A DNA stretch of 64,000 nt from Branchiostoma belcheri (Eukaryota > Chordata > Leptocardii > Amphioxiformes > Branchiostomatidae). The stretch is taken from contig NW_017803842.1 in NCBI RefSeq assembly GCF_001625305.1, forward strand, positions 110,638 to 174,637, in the 5' to 3' direction. Under the pieces are notes generated by a model that saw nothing but the letters and a program-made list of their open reading frames with translations, did not search any database and was not told the origin of the DNA. Every line of letters begins with the position of its first letter. Position 1 is the stretch's first letter. This document shows positions 23,979 through 34,630 of this stretch, piece after piece. A program made the position numbers and the translations under genes.

Positions 23979-24370
23979 GGGTTGTGTGGCGTAACCGTAG
24001 AGTATTCGGCTCAGACCCAAGAGGTCCCGCGGGTACCTGACCGATGCCACCGATCTTTTGCCCTTATTAGCAAAGGCACTTAATACGACTTCCTCACTTC
24101 ACTCAGGTGTAATTGAGTACCTAGCTTCGATTAGGGACGTCCCTCGGATAGGACGTTAAATTGAGGTCCCGTGTTTGGGACAGCCACACCCCACACACGT
24201 TAAAGAACCCACCACACACGAAAAGAGTAGGGGTCCTGTAGAGAACCTTCCCGGTGTGAGTAGTTTAAACCTTACTGTCTGGTCTTACGCAGCTTGTACT
24301 TGCATGTATAAACTGGTGTGTTACGCCTAAAAAGGCGGTTTACCGGTTATGCGTAACAAACAAACAAATA
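23979..24370 (+). mobile_element. tRNA-derived SINE
   Basis: The 5' part is tRNA-like: TGTGGCGTAACCGTAGAG resembles an A box region, and GGTCCCGCGGGTACC sits where a degenerate B box should be. An unrelated body follows, with GTTAAAGAACCCACCACACA. The element ends in an (ACAA)n-like tail, ACAAACAAACAAATA. The tRNA-head plus body plus short tail structure supports the call. Target duplications are unclear. Confidence 0.65.
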
Positions 24371-24582
24371 TGGTATCAACACAGACCACCATACTTAAAA
24401 TACAATACATGGTATCCATTAAACAACAGTCTTATCTTGTGAAGTATGACGCGTCTCACAGCTACCATTGCACATCAATCATCTGTCATCAAATATATAA
24501 TCAGCTTAGCTGCATTTTTCAATGAGGTTTAAAAAGGCCGTAGTTTCGCTCTCTACGCCGTCTCCTGTGTTGAAGTCTGATC

Positions 24583-24696
24583 TTATATCCCCTTGTAGGA
24601 CAGCACCAGGGCGTTCTTGGACAGCATGCCCGGCCGGCCAGACCTGTCCTTCCCCAGCAGCCAGTAGGTGGCGTCGTTCTCATAGGCAAACATGGC
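24583..24696 (-). CDS. Cyclase terminal exon: TYWLLGKD to stop
   Basis: The acceptor is CGTATTTCAG. Encodes AMFAYENDATYWLLGKDRSG and a 17-residue tail ending SYKGI, then TAA. TYWLLGK is the usual end of the membrane guanylate cyclase domain. Confidence 0.88.
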   Translation of the reverse strand, partial: AMFAYENDATYWLLGKDRSGRPGMLSKNALVLSYKGI

Positions 24697-25521
24697 CTGA
24701 AATACGACGGGTGATCTTGATGATCAGGTGGTACACATGAATCTAAGTATTTTGTTTGAATCATGAATCTAAGTTTGGGCTTGTCTGTGTGTCTATGTTC
24801 GTGTGTTTTTCTCTTTCTTTCTCTCACTCTCTCTCTCTCTCCAAACACGCGCGCGCGCAGCACTTGTTTCCTTGCAAGCTGTCGACGTCTCCAAAGATTG
24901 AAATCTAGATACCTGTAACGTTACGTGGTAATTAGTCTGCTGATTGAACAGTGCTCGAACAGGTCATGATAACCACAGCGGGAGCGAGAGATAACCCTGC
25001 TACAGGTGGGAGATAGTGTGATACAGGCTAAGTGCTAAGTAACTAAACCAATCACACACAGGATGAAGAAATTTTACGACAAGATGTGATGCAGACTTAG
25101 GGTCGACAGCTTTAAAAAAGCTTCATTACATAAGACCCGTTCACCGTTACGTCCGATGATATCAAGTACCTGCTTTTAATTTGGGGTCAGTTGAAATAAG
25201 CTTATGATAATAACATCACTAGTCCATCCTTGCAAATTGCCCTACTTTTTATGTATTTCTGTACGGACATGGGCCGAAAGCCCGAGACAAATGTAGAAAC
25301 ATGAAGCTCACTAACCGCCACTTCTGAGGGTGTCTCCGAGCGCTGCGTCACGGTGTAGCCGCCGAGTGTCTCCAGAACCTGCTGGGTGGTAGATGATATC
25401 TGGATCCTGTCGGCTGGAGTCACACACAACAATCTGTCAGTATCATCATCAGTTGGTGTGCGTGCGTGCATGCGGTGTGTGTGTGTATGTGTGTGTCTGT
25501 GTGTTTGTGTGTTTGTGTATT

Positions 25522-25554
<33 letters not shown>

Positions 25555-25707
25555 GTGTCTGTGAGTGTGTGTTTGTGTATTTGTGTGTGTGTGTGTGTGT
25601 GCGTGCGTGCGTGCGTGTGCATGTGCGTGCATGTGTGTGCGTGTGCATATTTGTGTATGTGTATGTGTATGTGTGTGCGTGTGCGTCTTTGTGTATGTAT
25701 GTATGTA

Positions 25708-25746
<39 letters not shown>

Positions 25747-25811
25747 ATTTGTGTATGCGTGTATGTGTATGTGTATGTGTGTGCGTGTTTGTGTGTGCGT
25801 GTGCGTGTTTG

Positions 25812-25843
<32 letters not shown>

Positions 25844-25865
25844 CGTGTGCATGTGCGTGTTTGTG

Positions 25866-25934
<69 letters not shown>

Positions 25935-26051
25935 CTGTGCGTGTATATATGTGTGTGTGTGTGTGTGTGTGCGTGCGTGTGCATGTGTGTGCATGTGTGT
26001 GCGTGTGCGTATTTGTGTATGTGTATGTGTGTGCGTGTGTGCGTGTTTGTG

Positions 26052-26149
<98 letters not shown>

Positions 26150-27614
26150 TGTGTGTGTGCAAAGTGACCGGCATGGAGGCAGTTAACCATTACTACGTAC
26201 ACACATGACGTCGTGAAAGCAGCGGTTTTCCGGATACCTACCTTCTCCGGTCGTCTGTAGTTTATGTGCGATGCTGACGGTTCGTCCGAACACGTGGTAG
26301 CGTGGGCGCTTGTACCCCACCACACCAGCCACACATGAGCCTGCAGTTAGACAATTATAAACATCATTAAGTCATCAGAATGGACTGGTCAGTGGAACAG
26401 ATCGAGGAAATATCGGTACAATCTGCACCTGAGGAACCCGCATTTTTAATAGTTATTATGAGACCGTAATAACATTGGCCAGACAGCCATGGCTGATGGA
26501 TCTTAATGCGTTGCTCACTCGGTGGTTTATTCGGTTGTCATGGGAACCTGTCAGGCGTCATACATGCGCTTTAGATCGGGATTAATTCAATTTGCAATAA
26601 AACAATTATTACCGCTCGGATGATAGACATACTGTTGCTAGTTTTCTCCTGATGTCAACACACCATAAGTCATTTTAAAGAACTGATATGCGTTAGCACG
26701 TGCCTAGAACGTAATGCACATACGTTATCTGATGGCTGCTTGGTCAATCTTGCACCAGAATAACGTGTTGCATACGATTTCCTTTGTGACACAATCATAA
26801 GGCCGGGCGACATGCTATCACGCTCTGGGTATGCGTGTTGTATACATTTAACCTGGATTACTTCTATTCGAATACCATGCCTTTCTGGCGGCACGTGATT
26901 GAGTCATTGAGTCATTTTCCTGTGCAAGGCAAATATTTAGAATTCTTAGAGCGTGATTGTTGCTGATTTTATTTTACTTTATTTTATTTTATTTCATGTT
27001 ATTTTATCTATTCCTTCGTATGTTTAGTGACATACAGCCAGAACTACCAAACTATCAACAGGCGGTTACCAAGGCACGTGTTACATTACAAAGAACAGAT
27101 CTTGTGTGATACAAGACACTGTTAGAAAGAAGATCCTGTGCGGAGATTATGTAAAGTAGTGAGTGCACGTTACTGTCCTACAGCACGTCGGCTGGGCGTA
27201 CTGCAGGACGTGCGAAATCCGTAATGTACGAGTTGTGCATAGAACTTAGGCAGGGCGTCTCATATAAGGTCGTATTCGCGCATACAAGGTTATCATCCCG
27301 TCTTCGTTTTCCACATGTTGTGTTTGAAAAGATACCGTCTGCAGTAAGAAAAATATCTAATTCCCCTACAACTTACACCAAAAATCCAACGAAACCCGCG
27401 AACAATCAGGGGTTTGTGCAGGCGCAGTACGTTCTGCCGACGTGCTCTGCCCTACCTGTATGGATGCCGATGCGAAGCCTGATTTTGCCGCCGATGTACA
27501 GCGGGATGAAGATGTCTGCCGCCGACAGGAAGTGCAGGGCGAGAGATGCGATCTCCCCGGCATGCTTGTCGCCGTTGGGCGTGGGCAGTCCCGACACGAT
27601 CTGGTACGCACCGC
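24583..27614 (-). CDS. Guanylate cyclase catalytic domain, C-terminal part (receptor-type-like, divergent)
   Basis: Five consecutive exons (27614-27456, 26340-26242, 25413-25316, 24696-24583, with the first two forming the core) encode the second half of a class III nucleotide cyclase domain and the protein's end. Recognisable blocks are AYQIVSGLPTPNGDKHAGEI, LRIGIHTG, SCVAGVVGYKRPRYHVFG, TGEADRIQISSTTQQVLETL, GGYTVTQRSE and ATYWLLGKD, in the order found in membrane guanylate cyclases, which make cGMP from GTP. The normal motif FGDTVNTASRM is replaced by FGRTVSIAHKL, and RYC by RYH, so catalysis is doubtful. All visible joins keep phase. Upstream exons (first half of the domain, kinase-like and receptor regions) were not found on the minus strand beyond 27614. 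Only four exons are individually confirmed by both borders. Confidence 0.8.
25316..25413 (-). CDS. Cyclase exon: RIQIS to EVA
   Basis: The acceptor is GTGACTCCAG and the donor GCG|GTTAGT. Encodes DRIQISSTTQQVLETLGGYT and VTQRSETPSEVA, matching the RIHVS...LGGF segment of guanylate cyclases. Confidence 0.88.
25450..26160. repeat. Very long compound (TG)n microsatellite
   Basis: About 700 bases of TG dinucleotides interspersed with TA, TGCG and TATG runs. It reads open in nearly every frame on both strands, giving spurious 200-300 codon frames of alternating Cys/Val or His/Thr. It lies inside the cyclase intron (transcribed as CA repeats). Confidence 0.97.
26242..26340 (-). CDS. Cyclase exon: SCVAGVVG to TTGE
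   Basis: The acceptor is GTCTAACTGCAG and the donor GAAG|GTAGGT. Encodes SCVAGVVGYKRPRYHVFGRT, VSIAHKLQTTGE. It contains the substituted catalytic block. Confidence 0.88.
26990..27010. repeat. Short (TTTTA)n run
   Basis: A TTTTA-type pentamer run in the cyclase intron, imperfect. Confidence 0.6.
27182..27446. mobile_element. MITE abutting the cyclase splice donor
   Basis: Perfect terminal decamers AGCACGTCGG and CCGACGTGCT; further in, CGTACTGCAGG pairs loosely with GCGCAGTACG. The element is flanked by CTGTCCTAC (27173-27181) and CTGCCCTAC (27447-27455), an 8/9 match taken as the target duplication. It shares inner sequence (CATGTTGTGT, AAAAGATACCGTCT) with the 17417 element and with partial copies near 40900, 43590 and 53820. 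Confidence 0.65.
27456..27614 (-). CDS. Cyclase exon: YQIVSGLP to GIHTG
   Basis: The acceptor is GGTTGAGCAG and the donor CATACAG|GTAGGG. Encodes GAYQIVSGLPTPNGDKHAGE through LRIGIHTG. The donor overlaps a 9-bp transposon target duplication. Confidence 0.85.
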
Positions 27615-28032
27615 CTGCTCAACCAGAAATCAGAGAATTCAGACCTGCGGGAAGCGCTGTGGGTTCTCGTGATGAACGTGTTGGAAATTGTATTACTGTA
27701 ACACCACTTCATGAATTCCCTCACATACCGCCCCTTAAAAACTATTCGAAGGTGAACAAACATCTGTCATGCTCAAGATTGTGCCACCCCAAAGTGGCTC
27801 ATAGTTAGCCTTCTTTAGTGGTGGAACTGAAGTAAATGATAAAGGAATGAACAAAATATATAGAGAAAGAAAGACCATGATAATGTGTGACGAAAATATA
27901 TGGGATTCAGCCGATGGCACCGGCGGGGCCCAAAAAGAGCCCGGCAGTCGTTGAAGGAACAGGAGGTTACGTCCGAAAGCCCCCCCAAAAAAGACAGCCC
28001 GTTAACTACCCGGCGGGGCTCCATTGGGAAAC

Positions 28033-29438
28033 CTAAGCGGTAACTCAGGCAAAATTACTTGGTTTCCTAATGGACCAGCACTTGACTTGGACCCCACACA
28101 TTGATAAAGTGTTAAACAAGATGACTGGTGCCCTTGCAGTACTAAGGAGATCTAGAAATCTCCTTTCTGAAGGACCTTTAAAGACTGTAACTCAAACATT
28201 AGTCTTATCTCACATGGATTATTGTTCTTGCTTGTTGTCCACTGGCCTACAAACATCCTTAAACAAACTACAGACCTTGCAGAATAGGGCTGCCAGACTT
28301 GTTTTAAATGCACACTACACAGACAACACCAATGACATGCACAGGAGACTACAATGGCCCACAGTTAAAGAAAGATTATACACTGGTACACTGTCCATGT
28401 TCAACAAACTTTTAGCAACTAAGAAACCTGAGGCTATTTACAATAGATTACAAAACGTCAACAACATTCATGACCACAATACTCGTTTTGCAAATGGTGG
28501 CGGTTTCAGATTACCTAAGCCTAAGACAACCACATTAACACGTACTTTCTTATACAGATGCTCCAAATCATACAACTCCTTCCCACCACATATGAAATCG
28601 ACTACACCTTCAAATTTCAAAACACATATCACCAAGTGGATTCATTCTAAAATTGACAGAACTAGGCCTTTACAGTACTGGTGGTAAGCATTCTTAAACC
28701 AAGTCTCAGATTAAATGAATTTGTAGGGTAATTAAGTAAACTTATACTGTTGTAAATAGACGTATTTTCTTAGTGAAGTTTGGGTTTTAAAATTATTATC
28801 AGGTGGCATCTAATTTGTTAATTACTCATTGTTATTATTATGATTTGCAGTTCTGCATCCACTTGTTATTTATTTATTGTTATTATGATTGCTGTTCTGC
28901 ATCCACTTGTAATTTACTTTTGTTATTATGATTTGCAGTTCTGCATCCACTTACTTATTTATTTATTGTTAATATGATAGCTGTTCTGCATCCAATTTGT
29001 TATTTACTTATTGTTATTATGATTTGCAGTTCTGCATCCACTTTGTTATTTACTTATTGTTATTATGATTTGCAGTTCTGCATCCACTTGTTATTTACTT
29101 ATCATTATTATGATTTGCAGTTCTGCATCCACTTGTTGATTTACTACTGTTTATGGTTTGCAGTTTTGCAACCTCTTTTTGTAACAGTTTTTGTTACATT
29201 AATCATCCATGACCTCTGATCTCTCCCCGTTCACTTAAGTTCAGATTTCAGTTAATGTTGTGTGCGTTATGTTATATTTTGATTAAGACTCACACCTTTT
29301 GTTATGTTGGTTTTACTTTCATGTACATTTGTTTTGTTCTGTTCTGTACATTTGTTTCATTGTAATTTTGAGACTCCAGGAAGAATAGATTTCATGTAAA
29401 TCTAATGGAGATCTAATAAACAAACAAACAAACAAACA
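28033..29438 (+). mobile_element. 5'-truncated LINE: reverse-transcriptase C-terminus plus 3' UTR
   Basis: The frame reads AKLLGFLMDQHLTWTPHIDK, then LSHMDYCSCLLST, LQTLQNRAARLVLN and ends SKIDRTRPLQYWW at 28687. These blocks (LG..LD..LTW..HI..., LQ..AAR) are typical of the thumb and C-terminus of CR1/jockey-group reverse transcriptases; the catalytic domain is missing. The 3' UTR holds tandem repeats and the element ends ATAAACAAACAAACAAAC, an (AAAC)n tail. Confidence 0.8.
28828..29170 (+). repeat. Tandem ~60-bp repeats in the LINE 3' UTR
   Basis: About six copies of a unit containing TTATTATGATTTGCAGTTCT followed by GCATCCACTTGTTATTTACT, with small length variation. Confidence 0.8.
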
Positions 29439-29439
29439 T

Positions 29440-32341
29440 GGCTTGTTTTGAGGCTATCTCAAATGTATGAAATGATGACGAAAATGTGCTAATAAATGGC
29501 AGTAAATGTCAATATCAGACAGATTTCCTCATTCAGAATATGTTTTATTTTGCTGCCCAGAAATTGTATTGGTGGATTGAAAACCATGCTCAAGAGATAC
29601 TGATATCTGGCCTATTTTAAACCTTAGCACTTTTTTTCCATTAATAGTTTGATCCCAGAGATTACAAATAAGCAAAGCAACAATTAAGACCTTGGTAATG
29701 GAACCCACCATATGGAACCTTATACTTGATTAGAGACCAGTTGTGTTAATTATTTCAGCATCATATATCGCTTGTACTGCCATTAGTACTGTTGACTTTG
29801 TATTTATTACCAGATTTTGAAAGAAGTTCGGAGCATAGCAAGAAAATACCACTTTGCATTAACTGCGAAAACTGGAAACATTATTACTAACAATAGTTGA
29901 ACATAAATCTGATATGAGTCAAAGAGCTTCTTCAGAAACACAATATATCACTGCATTTGGTCCATTATGTTGACACTTGCTGAATGTGGTTGTTTTCTCA
30001 CACCCAATTGTCAAAAGTACATTTACACAGAATTCCAGTAAGTCACATTCAATAAGGGAAGTTACTAGGTCATTCATTCTAACTTAGGTCATGGTGGAAA
30101 GATCCAAAGGCTTTGCAATATTCCTCCTGTTTAGATATCTTCATGAAAAAGTCCTCAAGATACATGAAAATTTCTGACTTGAAAATAACTTACACTAAAG
30201 TTTTATTGTAAAATTTGTAGAATGTTTCTGCCTCCTTGAGTGATTTTTCTCGTGTCTTTCTATATTGGACTTTGGAGTACTGGAAGTGGTTTTCCATCTT
30301 GTCCTAAATTCTGAAGTTGAATTGTCAAACCATCAGAAAGAAGTTCCAGGCACACAAGTCATGTTGCAGGAATTCTGACTGGAGGCCACATGGTGTGAAA
30401 AGGGAATGTGGGAATTCCCAAGATAGTAAGTAACCTGTTTGCTGACCAAACATGTCCAGGAAACACAATTCCACATGGCTAAATGGTGAGTTTTACTGGG
30501 ATTAACCAGGAAAACAGATCTATGCAGTGGCAAGTAAGGTTAGCTGCATGGGAAATTCGAGGCTGAGATTTTTCTGAAAAAGAAGAAAAAAAAAAACAGT
30601 ACATAAAAGTCCCTATTTTTAAAAGCTTGCAGAATTTCTTGCACTTTGCTGATGAAGATGTAAATTGATAGCTTAAATCAGCACATCTTTTCTTTATTTT
30701 GTACTCCTTAATGTAAGTCTTGTCCCTTATTTAATACCCTGCAATTGTATCAAAACGCCTAAACCCTAAAGCTAAAAGCTTCATGTTTAGATCACACATT
30801 CACAGTGTCAGAAAAATGCCATTTAAATTCATATGGAGGAAGGTCACTGGCACACTAGAGTATGGTATGAGTACGCCAGGGACAGGCAGACTACCCTGCC
30901 AACAAGACATATGTCTGAGCTGACAATGAGCCTAAACAAGTTCTAGGTCAGCAGGAGGGAGCAAGGCCACAATATGGTAGGGATTATCCAGCAGTAGTGT
31001 TATCAGAGGTCATTGTCTGGTGGTTTCATTACAGCATGGCAGACCTTAGCACAAGTTAGCCTGGGTGCCAGACTGCTTCCAGGACCTGCCTAGGCCAGTT
31101 CCTCAGGTCCATGGCCAGCATGCCCCCAAGGAATTTATACCACAGCCCCCCTCAGTTAGACCCTGATGCTGGCTAACTCTGAGCCTATGTGTCTGGTATC
31201 CAGGCTAGGCAGAAATGTAGAAATCAGTTTTACTTTCTTATTTGTACGATTTTTGACTCATACTATGTAGGTAAAGGGAAAGCAGTCATCCACACCAAGG
31301 TGAAGCATATGATGCGCATTTTCAAGTAGCTTATATATAAAATAGTGCAGTACAAGGCTTCATTACAGCTTACATTTATAGCCAACCACACTGGGTCACT
31401 GCTACGTGTGTTGGGTTCTTTTATGTGCGCCCTCCCTCATAGTCATACACAGGGCCACACCAGCTTTACCTCACCAACCGAAATGACTGGAATCCCTCAC
31501 AACATGGTCAAGCAGAGCCGACCCTATGATCGAACTAGCACCCACAGGTCCGTGACTCGTAGGCTTATTCCTAAATAATCTAATAAGTCCAGTGTTTTGT
31601 ACATGGCTGTAGTTAAGTTTGAATGTGCCTCAAGAGGAATATGTGGCTCCATATTTGTTGCTTAGTGACTAAAGAATGAAGTAGCCAACAAAAGTAACGG
31701 CCAGTGTTATTGTGAATTGATTGTAATTTATTACTTTATTTACTCCAGAAGTTACAATCTGCCATTCCAGTTCCAAGTGCATCTACCACTTTTTCGTAAG
31801 ACTGAGCTGAATTCAAACAACTCTTTCCAGCCTTCTCTAAAGTTCTATTCTGTTATCAGACAATGTATACAATTGGTAGTATCCAAACAGATTTCGTGTT
31901 TAGAAAAATATGGTACAGTGTTGAGTGTTAGTGTTGCATAGGCAGTTACTCTTGTATAACTGAAAGATGTGTTAAACTCTTGAGCATAGAGATCAGTTAC
32001 TATTGTAATTCGATTTGGGGCTGCTTAAATTAATTTGATTACACATTTCCTCCCCTCAGTCTCCAAAGTAAGTGGTCTTCTTACAGGTTTGACTGTATCA
32101 CTACTACTATCAGGGTTTTCCCCACCAAATAGAGGGCTGTTGAAAGCTGGTGTCTTGAGTATGAATCATGTGCTGCAGAGTTCTCTTCACAGACCAAGTC
32201 CAAGGCTGTCAGCAAACATATTAACACCCTGATACAGAAGTTAGCACAGATATATGGGTGAAGGAGGCATGTAGAAATGGACTTTGCACCAGCTCTGGAG
32301 TAACTGTGCCGTCCCATATCAGCTTTGCCCCAAATAGAAGT
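29440..32341. other. Non-coding, mostly unannotated; possible SINE remnant at 31.37-31.57 kb
   Basis: No exon is seen. Near 31410-31560, GTTGGGTTCTTTTATGTGCG and CTATGATCGAACTAGCACCC resemble conserved SINE-body and tRNA-loop sequences in degraded form; this sub-call is weak. Confidence 0.3.
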
Positions 32342-33036
32342 CAGGGCTCGAAATACTAGTACTGTAGGTCACAATTTTTTCGGTACTTTTATATTCACGT
32401 TTTTTTTTGCGGGCACTTCTGTACTTATCATTGCTATGAATAAATATTTTGCCGACTTTCTTTTTGCTGAACTTGCTGCCACCGTGAACGTATAGTTCCA
32501 TGAACATGTCCATTTTTTTCTCAGATCGCAAATTTTTGTTACTGTGAACAAAGAGTGATTTGCAGTACTTTTATCTGCATACCTGCACTAGTGCGGGTAG
32601 CATTGAAAATACCTGCACCAGGTGAATTTTAGAATGTATGGATCACATTAAGCACTGTTCAGAAACCATTGCCATTATTTCTTTTGTACTTCATTATGAA
32701 GTTCAAAGCTGCTAATAGTTAATGCAGGAATTAAAACTCCACATAAACCTACCTTTAAAATGTAAACCCTGTGCTGGTTAGGTGCAGGTTAGACATCAGA
32801 AATACCTGCAGAGCTCCAATTTCACCTACACTAACCTGCATATACCCAGTACATGTACCAGTGCAGGTTAGGTGCAGGTAGACATCAGAAATACCTGCAC
32901 AGCTCCAATTTTACCTGCACTAACCTGCATATACCCAGTACATGGACCAGTGCAGGTAGACATCAGAAATACCTGCACAGCTTCAATTTTACCTGCATTA
33001 TTAAACCTGCATATGCGGGTGGTATTTTGAGCCCTG
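32342..33036. mobile_element. Nonautonomous hAT-like element with internal 89-bp tandem repeats
   Basis: Ends are CAGGGCTCGAAATAC and GTATTTTGAGCCCTG, near-perfect inverses that begin CAG as hAT termini often do. Inside are two to three tandem copies of an ~89-bp unit containing ACATCAGAAATACCTGCACA and TTACCTGCACTAACCTGCAT. No target duplication is visible for this copy. Confidence 0.6.
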
Positions 33037-34212
33037 TTTTGTGTTGAGTTTGGTAAGTTGCCAAGGGCACAGAAAGCATGTCAAGGTCATCCCAAAAGTA
33101 ATACCCTGGAACTCTTGGGGAATTGGGGGTAGATTTCCTCTGATCTCTGATTGCTGTATGTGGTGAGAGACTGACTGTTCCAGTGGGAAGTACAAAGTCA
33201 AACCTACAACCTAAAATGGCAGAGAGGGTTTATATACACTGCCACAAGTAAAGTTATCAGTTATGCTAGATAGTAGAAGGGCATACCGGTATGTTAGTTG
33301 TTTCTTTAGGGAAGAATATTTACATTGTGATACCAGGTGTGACAGAAAATGAAAAGAAATTACAATATGCAGTTGATAAACTGCTATTCTGTATTTCTGT
33401 ATGAAACATTAAATGTGGCTTACTCCAAAGTATATATATATATATATTATATACTATCAGTAGAACTATTACTGTTGAAGTTCTAACCTTAAGTTTACAT
33501 GCAAACTTTATAGCAATGTTGGGATATAGTTGTACTGCTAAGATGAAAACTGAGAAAGTTTGGACCGCTGTAAGCACCGAAATCGTTTAATGCCCATGTT
33601 TATCGGCACACTGCACTAGTGTTTACATTGTATAAACACTCTTACTTGGTTGCAATTCACCAGCATCTACCATTCCATCATGTGGCAGAATTTTGTTGGC
33701 GGAAAACCTTTTGTCCATTCCTTCATCCTTGCTGGAGAAAAATGGAACTTCATGGAATGGAATGGTTAAAAATGCTTAAATGACAAAATATTAATAATTT
33801 CATAATTGCCCCGCTGCAAAATAGAATTTTGCTTAATTCTGGAAAATAACATTTTAGAAGGTTTCTTGTTCTTGAGCTTGTATTAGGTACTTAGTGGTTG
33901 GTACAACACTACAAGACTTTGTGTTGTGTTGATAAGGTTCTCCCCACTACCCAAGTCTTTACTACATGTCATGTTTAACCCCTGCGTTCCTCTGGAGGGT
34001 GAGAAATTCCTTCTGGCATCCCATTGCAGCTTCCCATGTCTGTGTGTGAGGCTCAGGTGACTGAAAAACAGTTTCCTTATTTGTCTTGGTTGCAGGAGCC
34101 GTAAATACTTCACTTTATGTCCCCCAGAGTTGAAGGTCAAAGGTTCAGAGAGAAGGTGCAGTGATGTTGTGTCAACACAGGAGTCTGCAGCGCTTTGAAG
34201 TTTTACATGACT
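33037..34212. other. Non-coding, no recognisable feature
   Basis: Contains a short (TA)n run near 33431. No exon or RNA gene seen. Confidence 0.4.
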
Positions 34213-34220
34213 GTTAGGAT

Positions 34221-34622
34221 TAGTGCTGCATACCGGTTCACTGGACTTGAATCCGGACTTGTAAGAATGTTTAGGTTCAAGTCCAAAAAAATCTAAAAGT
34301 CAAGAACCGAGTCCGGACTTATTACCATAAAAGACCATTTCATATACCCCTTTTCTTTCCAAACCACCTAAAACCTTCCGTAGATTGTAAAATCTTTGCT
34401 GCAAAATGAAGAAAACATTGCCATCAGGCATCGTCAAGTACCGGCCTCCATGTTATATGTGGCCAAAGTTTTTATCACCCAGACAACATTGCAAGGTTGC
34501 CAACATGCAATTTTGTACATGCCATGGGTTTAGGTCCGGACTTACAAGTCCGGAACTGAACCTAAACCTCTGGACTTGAATCCGGACCTGAACCTAAAAT
34601 TGGGTTTAGGTATGCATCACTA
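34221..34622. mobile_element. hAT-like MITE with perfect 8-bp target duplication
   Basis: Termini TAGTGCTGCATACC and GGTATGCATCACTA are inverted. The element is flanked by GTTAGGAT on both sides (34213-34220 and 34623-34630). The interior consists of oppositely oriented copies of TGGACTTGAATCCGGAC-type sequence. 8-bp duplications are the hAT hallmark. Confidence 0.8.
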
Positions 34623-34630
34623 GTTAGGAT

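Noticed and set aside
25202..26334. Overlapping 200-304 codon frames on both strands
   Set aside because: They translate a TG/CA microsatellite into Cys-Val or His-Thr alternation; not proteins.
27224..27808. 194-codon plus-strand frame and its neighbours
   Set aside because: It covers the MITE and the antisense of the cyclase exon; the cyclase reading on minus is clearly the real one.
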